Shown: piece after piece, positions 1-10,100 of the stretch
Layout of the letters: each line of letters opens with the position of its first letter
How positions within the stretch are numbered: position 1 is the stretch's first letter
NCBI GenBank assembly: GCA_905480075.1
Contig: CAJQOX010000045.1
Coordinates: 1-34,460 of the forward strand
From: an uncultured Aureispira sp.
GTDB taxonomy: Bacteria; Bacteroidota; Bacteroidia; Chitinophagales; Saprospiraceae
Direction of reading: 5' to 3'
DNA length: 34,460 nucleotides
Made by a program: the position numbers and the translations under genes
The notes under the pieces: generated by a model
The model's database searches: none
Seen by the model: only the letters and a program-made list of their open reading frames with translations
What the model was told of the DNA's origin: nothing

Positions 1-1050
1 GAAGAAATAAAAGAAAGAAAGCTCTTAATATTTGAGTGTATCAGTGGCAGTAAAGCCTACGGGCTGTCACTCCCTGAATCGGATACAGACATCAAAGGTG
101 TATTTGTATTACCCAAAGAAGAATATTACGGAATGGAATACACAGCACAGGTCAGCGACAAAAAAAATGACGTAGTCTACTATGAATTGAAGCGATTTGT
201 AGAATTATTATACAAAAACAATCCGAATATACTTGAGATGTTAAATACTCCTGAGGAAAGCATACTGTATAAGCACCCTTTATTTGACATATTCAAACCG
301 GAGATATTTTTATCAAAACTATGCAAAAACACCTTTGCCGGATATGCGATGTCACAAATCAAAAAAGCCAGGGGGTTGAACAAGAAGATAATGAATCCGA
401 TGTCAAAGGAACGGAAAGGAGTAATGGACTTTTGCTATATACTGTATCACCAAGGCTCAGTTGAGTTAAAAAAATGGTTAAAAAAGAACAAATACCAACA
501 GGAACAATGTGGATTGGTAAAGATACCACACATGAAAGATCTGTATGGATTATATTATGATGAGCATACTGATTGTGGATATCAGGGCATTGTCCGGGAA
601 CGGACAAATGACACAGTAATTCTTAGCAGTATTCCTAAAGAAGTAAAACAAAAGACTATTCTTTATTTTAATAAAGACGGGTACAAAAAGTATTGCAAGG
701 ATTACCGCGAGTATTGGGCCTGGGTAGAAAACCGAAATGAGCACCGGTATGAAAATACAATATCATCGGGAAAGAACTACGACTCGAAAAACATCATGCA
801 TACATTCAGATTACTTAACATGGCGCTGGAGATACTATCAGAAGGCGAAATACGTGTAAAACGTCCTGACAGGTTGGCTTTATTAAAAGTAAGAAGCGGA
901 GCGTACTGTTATGAAGAACTATTGAAGATGGCAGAGAATAAATTAACAGAGATCAATAAAGCATGCAATCATAGCAAATTACAGGACAAGCCAGACAAAA
1001 AAAAGGCTGATGAAATATTATATTTCATAAGACATGAAATATACAAATAA
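1..1050 (+). CDS. Predicted nucleotidyltransferase, DNA polymerase beta superfamily, RlaP/YcgL-like (5' end truncated by window)
   Basis: The reading frame of ORF 133..1050 is open back to base 1 (EEIKERKLLIFECISGSKAYGLSLPESDTDIKGVFVLPKEEYYGMEY...). It contains the GSxAYG...SDxD nucleotidyltransferase signature, so the Met at 133 is internal. Confidence 0.8.
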   Translation, partial: EEIKERKLLIFECISGSKAYGLSLPESDTDIKGVFVLPKEEYYGMEYTAQVSDKKNDVVYYELKRFVELLYKNNPNILEMLNTPEESILYKHPLFDIFKPEIFLSKLCKNTFAGYAMSQIKKARGLNKKIMNPMSKERKGVMDFCYILYHQGSVELKKWLKKNKYQQEQCGLVKIPHMKDLYGLYYDEHTDCGYQGIVRERTNDTVILSSIPKEVKQKTILYFNKDGYKKYCKDYREYWAWVENRNEHRYENTISSGKNYDSKNIMHTFRLLNMALEILSEGEIRVKRPDRLALLKVRSGAYCYEELLKMAENKLTEINKACNHSKLQDKPDKKKADEILYFIRHEIYK

Positions 1051-1081
1051 AAAAGGTCAGAACTTTCGTTCTGACCTTTTT
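1050..1081. terminator. Bidirectional intrinsic terminator between convergent genes
   Basis: Perfect inverted repeat AAAAAGGTCAGAAC-TTTC-GTTCTGACCTTTTT directly after the TAA of the nucleotidyltransferase and before the stop of the giant minus-strand gene. Confidence 0.9.
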
Positions 1082-1105
1082 GTAAGCCTTGAGTTTACTA
1101 CACTA

Positions 1106-4100
1106 CTATCGTTGCAGCATGATAAACCCTGAATATTCGTCACCATTTCTACCGGGTTCTGTTCCGGGAGTATTGGTCTCATCATTTAATTTAAGGAAGT
1201 AAAAATAAGTTCCATCCGGCAAATCACTACCGTTAAAAGTGCCATCCCAGCCTGTTGGAGGACCATCATAAACCAGTGTACCCCATCTTGAGAACACCTG
1301 CATCTGAGCATTCGGATAAACATTTTTACAGGTTACGATCATAATATCGTTGATACCATCCCCATTAGGAGAAATACCATTAGGTACATAACATTCAAAA
1401 TCGGTAATCACTTCGAAAGCAACAAAAGCTGTATCACAGCTATTAGGGCAGAAGCCATCACAAATAGCATACACCAGTGTATCAAGTCCAAAGAACCCTG
1501 ACCTTGGTCTGTAGGAAATAGTTCCATCGTCATTAACCTGAATGGTACCACCATCAGTACTATCAATAACAACTACATCATAACCATTGGTAAAATTATA
1601 TACATCATTGACAAGAACTATATCAGCCCCTATAAGAGAATCCCTGAATGCCATAGAGAAAGAGTCGGGATTAGCGGTAGGAAACAACTCATAAACAACC
1701 GAATCCGTACCTGCTGTGTTAGAAACACAACCATCCCATACAACAAACAATTGATAAACTCCTTCAGGAGCAGAAGAATCAAAAAGAACCAATTGATTGA
1801 TGGAAGTAACAGAATCCAATCCAATAGAACTGTTTATCCAATTATAAGTAACAGTAATGGTAGAATCATAATCAGCAGTATCCTGAAGAATAAGCGGATC
1901 ACCGAAACAAAGCGGAATATTATAAGATAAATCCGGTTGAGAAGGTGTTGGTCTAACCGTTACATTAACCAAGCCTGTATTTGAACAATTATTTGCATCC
2001 GTAACAGTCAGATTATAAGTACCTGCAATGGACTGAGAAGCATTCGCAACAAAAGGATCAGAATCTGTAGACAAAAAGCTTACCGGACCATCCCAATTAT
2101 AAGTATTTCCGGGCGCGTTGTTAAACAGATTCAGTGTATCCCCTTCACAGGGAACATTTGAAGTAGGCAATGGAGCAGGCGGCAAATCGAGTATATCGAT
2201 AGTAAAGCCTGTAACAGAGCTATCGCTACAAGTAGCAGGACCTTGAGAAACAGTAATAGCCATAGAATAAGTACCACTGTCGGCAGCAGTCATATCAGGA
2301 ATTATAAGCGAATCGATATTATTAGATGGAGATAAAGGCACCCCGTTAAAATACCAATTATAAGTTATAGTAGTACCAATATAAGTAGCAGTATTATTAA
2401 GATTAATTACCGTAGAATCACCATCACAAGGTTGCAGACCAGACAGAACGGGAGGTTGCACCTCATTCACATCCAGGAATACAGAATCAAGCGCGGGGCA
2501 ACCCACACCAGTAGTTCTGGTGATAGAGAAAATATAGAAACCTTCATCGGCAATAGATACATTATTAACAACAGAATCGGTTGTAGTTGTTCCAAATGTA
2601 ATCTGACCAACAGGACCAGACCATTGGAAATCATAATCCCAGCCATTAGAAGGAACCGTTGCTGCTAAGGGCAGGTCATCTCCTTCACAAAGGACTGTAT
2701 CCTGCGTTGGCAGTGTAATAGTTGGTCTGTCTAGCAATACCCTTGCCGTATCATAGCAGAAAGATTCATTACCAGAAGCATCTCTTGCTGTGAGCACAAA
2801 GGGGACATCACCAATATCTGTACAGGTAATAGTATCCGGAGAGACAAACAGCGTATCAAGACTACAGTTATCAGTAGCGTTACCGACATTTAAAGGACCT
2901 GGAAAAGGACCCGTTACAAGACCAACGATACCTATACTTGTTAAATCGACTGTCACCTGATTACAGTTTATTGCCGGTGGCGTAGTATCTCTGACAGTAA
3001 CGGTGGCTGAACAAGAGTCAAGGTTGCCATAAAGATCCGTCACAATAACCGTTACAATATGCTCACCTGTATCTGCACAGGAAAAACTCATAGAAGAGGC
3101 ACCTCCACTAAATACAGGGTTCTGCAGAAAGCAATTATCAGAACTGCCATTATCCACTTCAGAGGCATTTAAAGTAGCAGAAGAACCGACAATGTACACA
3201 TTAAGGTTCTGACATATTGCTGTTGGAGGTGTATTATCAAAAACATCAATAAAGCTTATACAGGTACTGGAATTTCCGTTATTATCAGAAACAGTCAGGA
3301 TAGCAGGCGGGAAAGATCCGATATTAGTACAATTAAAGGTGTCGGTCGGGTTATTATTAATTTCATAAACCAATGGCGAACATGCATCAAAGCTACCGTC
3401 ATCAAGAGTAATTGCCTGTACTACAACCTGTCCCTGAGCATCTAAATTTACTGAAATTGTATCGTGACATACAATAACAGGATTAATATTATCAACTAAA
3501 TTCACCAATGTATGGCAAGTGTCAGAATTCCCTGATGGATCGGTCAATGTCAAAACAGTAGTAATAGGCTGTGGCAACAAAGCATCAGCACAAGTGAAGG
3601 TAATGCTATTCTGACCATTAATAAGTGTATCAACAATTGAACAATTATCAGTTGGGAAGAAACTGATATCAGCACCGGTAACTACTTGCACACCGGAAGA
3701 GTCCAAAGCAATAGTCATGTTTGATTGACAAGCATTAGAAACATCTGGTGGAGTATTATCAACAATAGAAACCAAAGCATTACATGTTGCAGAGTTAAAA
3801 CTTGGATCTTCCACTCTCACTTCTACTAAATGCGTAACATTAATATGAGAACAATCGAAAGTTGAATCAACTAATCCATCAATATAATAATTAACAATAG
3901 AACAAGAATCTGAAGCAAAAACAATTAAATCCTGTGGATTAACCGTTACTGTACCACTGGCATTCAAATTATAAACTACTGGAGCCCCTATACATTGCAC
4001 CTGAGGAGAAGTTACATCTTCGACGGTTACAGTATCAGTACAGAAGCTAGCGTTTCCATTATTATCAGTAACAGTAAGAACAACAAGATTAACAGTATTG

Positions 4101-7100
4101 ACATTAGTACAATTAAAAGTTTCAACACTATTACCATTAATAAGGTAACTGGCAATACCACAGTTATCGAAACTACCGTTATCTATAGCTGTAGGTGCCA
4201 CAGTTGCAATTCCATTCAATCCGAGCGTGACCGTAAAGGATGAACAATTGGCAACGGGAGAAATTGAATCAAGCACTTCAACTGTTACATCACAGGTATT
4301 TGAATTTCCGTTAGCATCCGTTACAGTAAGCGTAGCCGTTGGGAAAGTTCCGATCTGATTGCAATTATAAAGAACAGAATCAATACCATTAATTAAATAG
4401 GAGTTTATTCCACAGTTGTCACTACTAAGGCTATCAATAGCCGCTGCCGTCACATAAGCAAAACCTGAAGCATTCAGATAAGCAGGAACTGAACTAAGAT
4501 TGCAAACTGGAACAGGAGGAAGATTATCAGCAACAACAACAATAGAGTTACATACAAAAGTATTTCCTGAAGAATCCAATACAGAAACAACAATTACATT
4601 ATTTCCAATTTCAGCACAAGTAAAGTTAATCGTATCAAAACCATTACTCAAAATAGATTCAATACCACAATTGTCAGAAGAAGAAGTAACCAAAGAACTG
4701 GCAAGGATGGAGACCTGACCAATCGAATCAAGTGCCAAATTAGTAGTAGTAGCCTGACAAGAAGCCGTGGGAGGTGTATTATCCAATACATTTACTATAG
4801 CATTACAAGTATCCGTATTACCACTTAAATCTGTTACCGTAAGTACAGCAGTATTATTATTAAGCATAGAGCAATCAAAAGTATCAATAGCCTGTCCGTT
4901 AATAAGAAAAGAAGCTATTGCACAATTATCACTACTAGGAGTAGAAGGTAAAGTAGCATTAAGGTTAAAAGCCGAAACAGTCGCCATTCCTGCAGCATCT
5001 AAAACAACATTAATTGGTCCTCCGCATCTAGCAACTGGATTTTCATTATCGACAACCTCAACCACAGAGACACAAGTAGAAGTATTACCAAAAACATCTG
5101 CAACAGTCATAGTTACCGTATCGGGGATACCGACATTGGCACAACTATATATAAGACTATCCAACCCGTCAATTTTAAACCCACTGGAGTCGATGCCACA
5201 ATCATCGCTACTTGAAAAATCAATTTCAATAGCTTGCACCGTTACAAAACCTGTAGGAGAAACGGCAACAGTATAATTAAAGGGCTGGCAATTAGCAATT
5301 GGAGATGTACAATCCTCTATTGTAACAGTAGCCGTACATGAACTAATATTTCCGTGAATATCCTGTCTTTGCAAGGTTGCAATTTGAGGACCGATATCTG
5401 CGCAGGTATAAATTACATTATTTGACCCGTTAATTGACATAACAGGAGATAAGCCACATGCATCAATAGTACCGCCGTCAATATCAGTAGCCGAAACAGA
5501 GACAAAGCCACCACTCAGACAAACAGTAGTATCATTACATAATATTGTAGGAGGAATTGTATCCTGAACTTCAATATTTGCTGTACAAGTACTGAAATTT
5601 CCACTTGAATCAACAACAGTAAGAACAACATTATTAAAAGGGCTGACATTAGCACAAGTTAATGTATCAGGAGTGGTAAAGACAGAATCGACACCACAAG
5701 CCTCCACAATAGAAACAGTAATCCAGGAAGGATCTATAGCCAACTGACCTGAGGGATCAAGAAACTGAGTTGTTGATCCGCAGGTAACAACAGGGGCTGT
5801 CACATCCTGAATAGTTACAACAGATATGCATATAGCAGAATTAGAACTACCATCCGTTGCGACAAGCGTAATATTATTCGCTCCGAGATCAGTACAACTC
5901 AATGCAACAGACGCACCTCCATTCAGAGTAAGGGTAGGAGTACCACAGGCATCAGACATTGAAAACAATCCGGGAGTAGAAGCATCAACAAGGACATTTC
6001 CTGAAGCATCCAGGTCAACTGTAATATTGTTACAAGTTAAAGTTGGAGATACCGTATCAAGGACAGTCAGGGTTGTGTTACATGAATCAATATTTCCATT
6101 GACATCCGTAGCAATCAAAGTAATCGGACTTATGCCAAGATCGGCACAACTTACCGGATTAGGAGCACCTGCAAACACGAGATTTGCAATACCACAGGCA
6201 TCGAAAGTACCATTATCAAAGGAATCGGCTGTAATAGTAGCCAATCCGCCGGAACTAAGGTGAATATTGACTGTAGACGGTTTACAAGCCATTGTAGGCC
6301 TTATAGTATCATTCACCGTTACCTGAGCAACGCAATTATGAGTATTTGCACTCACATCTGTAACAGTGAAGGTAACATTATTAGGGTTTGTAGCAATATC
6401 AATACATCTGAAAGTATCCTGAGAAATCGAAGAACTTACAATTCCACAATTATCAGTAGACCCTGCATCGACATCAGCAACAGTAAGAACAGCAATACCA
6501 TTGACATCCAATTGTAATTCTACCGGTGCAGCGACACAATTAGCAACAGGGTCAACCCCATCGACGACTGTAACAGTAGACGGGCAGGTATTATTATTAC
6601 TACTTGGATCCTGAATAAAGACAGTAACAAGATTAGACCCAAGGTCTGCACAAGTAAAGGTTACTGTATCCACACCATTGGCAAGAATTGTTGAAAGGCT
6701 GCAATTATCAAAACTTCCTGGTAAAGCCAGGTCGGTTGCGGCCACCTGAACAGTCCCCGAAGCATCGAGAGAAACCGTCGGGCTGGAACAGAAAGCGACA
6801 GGATCAGTATTATCAGCAACATTGATAGTGGCAGCACAAGTACCAACTTCACCACTGGAATCAGTTACAGTTAAAGTTACGAGGTTAGGACCAATATCCG
6901 AGCAATTAAAAGTTGACTGGCTCAGAGTAAGAGATTGTATTGCACAATTATCTGTACTACCATTATCGATAGCAGCAGCCGTTGTAGAAACTGTAGAACC
7001 AACTAAAAACAAATTAAGAGGAGCAATGATACAATTTGCAACAGGGTCGACGGTATCCTGAACCGTAACCTGAACAGTACAGGAATCAACATTATTACTC

Positions 7101-10100
7101 TGATCTGTAACAACCATCGTGATAATGTGAGGGTTCCCCGGAATATTTCCACAATTGAAAGATGTCTGAGATAAAACCATAGAAGTAATGGAACAGTTAT
7201 CCGAACTTCCCAGATCAACTTCAGCAGAAGTCAGAGTCCCTGAACTAAAAGCATCAAGAATAACAGTTACAGAAGCATTACAAGATGCATTAGGAGCAGT
7301 TACATCCTCCACTACTACTGTTGCAATACACGAATCAACATTTCCACTTGGGTCAGTACCAATCAATGTAACATTATTTGAACCAATATTCGCACAAGTC
7401 ATTGAAACAGAAAGCGCACCGTTTACAGTAAGGGAGGGCGAGCTACAATTATCATTACTACCGTCATTAATATTAGTTGGCAGAACAGTAGCATTCCCAA
7501 GTGCATCGAGCTGAACAGTATCCGGTTTACAAACCATTACCGGCGAAGTGGTATCCCTTACAATAACAGAAGTAATACAACTCTGACAATTGGAAGAACC
7601 ATCACAAACCGTAAGAGTTACAGAGTTCGGATTTGACAAAAGGTTAGCTGAAGTAAAAGTAGCATTAGGTAAGCCCCCGACTGTAAAAGTCAGCGAAGAA
7701 CCACAATTATCTGAGCTTCCGTTATTGAAGGTAGAAGCCGGCACAGAAGCAAAACAAGTATTATCGAGAAAAACATTTAAGGTTGCTGCAGCGATACAAT
7801 TAGCGACAGGTGTAAAAGTATCCAAAACAGTAACATTTGAAGGACACAAATCGGTATTACCACCACCATCCGTTACAGAAAGAGTAGCTGTATTAATTCC
7901 TACATTATTACAATCGTAATTAAAGGAAGGCAAACCATTAATAGCAAGAGTAAGTCCCGAACAATTATCAAAACTTCCGTTATCAATTTCGGATGCAAAG
8001 ACAGTAACAACACCTGCAGCATCTAAATACACCGTAGTATCATGGCATAAAGCAGTAGGCGAAATCGGGTCATTTACAACAATATTAGCAACACATGTTC
8101 CCAAAATACCGGAAGAATCAAGTACAGATAATGTAACAGCAGTGTTACCGACATCCACACAGGAGTAGAAGAAAGTATCCACACCATTAACCAACATGGT
8201 TTCAATACCACATACATCAGAACTTCCATTATCTACATCAGCAGGAACAACAAAACCATTTCCTGCAGCATCAAGTTGTACAGTATAAGGGACTGGAGAA
8301 CAGCTTGCATTCGGCGCGACAGTATCCAATACCGTCACGGTAGTCTGACATGAAGCAGTATTAGTTGAACCATCAGTAACAACGACATTTACAATTCTCG
8401 GACCTACGGAATCGCAATCAAATACAATATTAGATAAACCTCCTTGAAAAGTATTGGTAATAGAGGTACAATTATCTGAGGTAGCAGGAAATGCCAAAAC
8501 ATCAGCAGGAATAATAGCTACAGTACCCGCTGCATCGAGATAAACATTGGTAACCTGGCAGGAAGCTGTAGGAGGAATATTATCTATTACCGTAACCGAG
8601 GCAGAACAAGAAGCGCTTTGACCTGAAGAATCCCTTACGGTAAGAATTGCATTAATCGTCCCGATATCAGTACAAGAATAAGTTTGAGTACTAAAACCAT
8701 TGATAGTATATTCAACAATACCACAATTATCGTTCGATCCATTATCTAAATCAAGAGGAGAAACAGTAACATTGCCAGTAGCATCAAGAAATGCATTAAA
8801 AGTTGCATTACATACTGCAGTAGGCGTGACAGTATCCACTACATTTACGGTAGTAAGACAAGACCCTGTAGCCCCGGAAGCATCTTCGACAATTAGTGTA
8901 ACGGGTTGCGGAGTAAAAATTGCCGTACAATTAAAAGCAACTGAATTAATACCCAAAACATTGACAGAACTATCCACGACAGCACAATTATCGGTACTAC
9001 CGGCACTCAAATCTGTAGCAAAGACAGTAACAGAACCTGCAGCATTTAGATATGCAGTAGGGCTTGAACAATTGGCAACCGGACTAATTGTATCGAGTAC
9101 AGTAACTGTAGCGGGACAAGTTGAAGAATTACCAAAACTATCAAGTACAGTTAAGGTTACGGCATTTGAACCGAGTTCAGCACAACAGAATTGAGCATTC
9201 TGAGAACCACCGATCTCAAAACTAAGGAAATTCCCTGTACAGACATCAATACTATTATTATTAAGGCTATCTGCCACCAAGGTAGCACAGCCGGAGGCAT
9301 CGAGATGGACAGTAAAATTTCTACAAATAGCCGTAGGAGGCGAGTTATCCAGGACCGTCACTGTTGCCGGGCAGGAAGCTGTATTATCACTGACATCAAA
9401 AACATTGAGTGTAACAGCCTGAGGGGCATTAAGATGCGAACAATCATAAGCAATACTAGCCAAGCCATCAATATCTAAACTATCAATTGAACAAGAATCA
9501 ACAGAGCCGTTATCAACATCTGTTGCAAGCAGGGTAGCATTCCCTGAAGCATCGAGAATAACATTCACATTCTGACAAACCGCCGTCGGAGCTACTGTAT
9601 CCAGGATAATAACAACTGCATCATCACAAGACCCCAGATTACCCGAGGCATCAGAGACGATTAGTGTAACAGTATCGGAGCCTAAGTCCGCACAAGAATA
9701 TACGGGATTTGCACTGAGATGCACATCAATCCAAAAACCAAGAATTGGAGGACAGGTATCCCTGCTGCCGTTATCTAAATTAGAGGCAGGCATAACAACA
9801 GGACCGTTACCTACATAAGCAGTATCCTGACCGCATATAGCCTCCGGAGGCATAGTATCCCTTATATCAACCCTAACTAAGCATTCTGTTATATTCCCAA
9901 AGCCATCAGTTCCTCTTAAAAAAAACTGTTGCGATCCCACAACACAATTAAAATCGATATGATCTGAATAAGTAGGGCTGGCAAAAGATCGAACTTCTTT
10001 TGTAATAGGGCCACAATTATCTGTCATAGGAAACTCAGAAGCGAATACAGTATCCACACCAAATGAATCGAGATAAATGATATTCCATACAGATGGAAAA

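Noticed and set aside
133-1050. ORF-track start at 133 for the nucleotidyltransferase
   Set aside because: The frame is open to base 1 and the catalytic GSxAYG/SDxD motif lies upstream of this Met, so 133 is not the real start.
2432-9478. Many plus-strand ORFs of 70-169 aa opposite the giant gene (e.g. 4767..5276, 8700..9194, 5826..6263)
   Set aside because: They are antisense shadows of the repeat-coding sequence: periodic low-stop composition, no recognisable domains, while the opposite strand has a continuous repeat-domain ORF.
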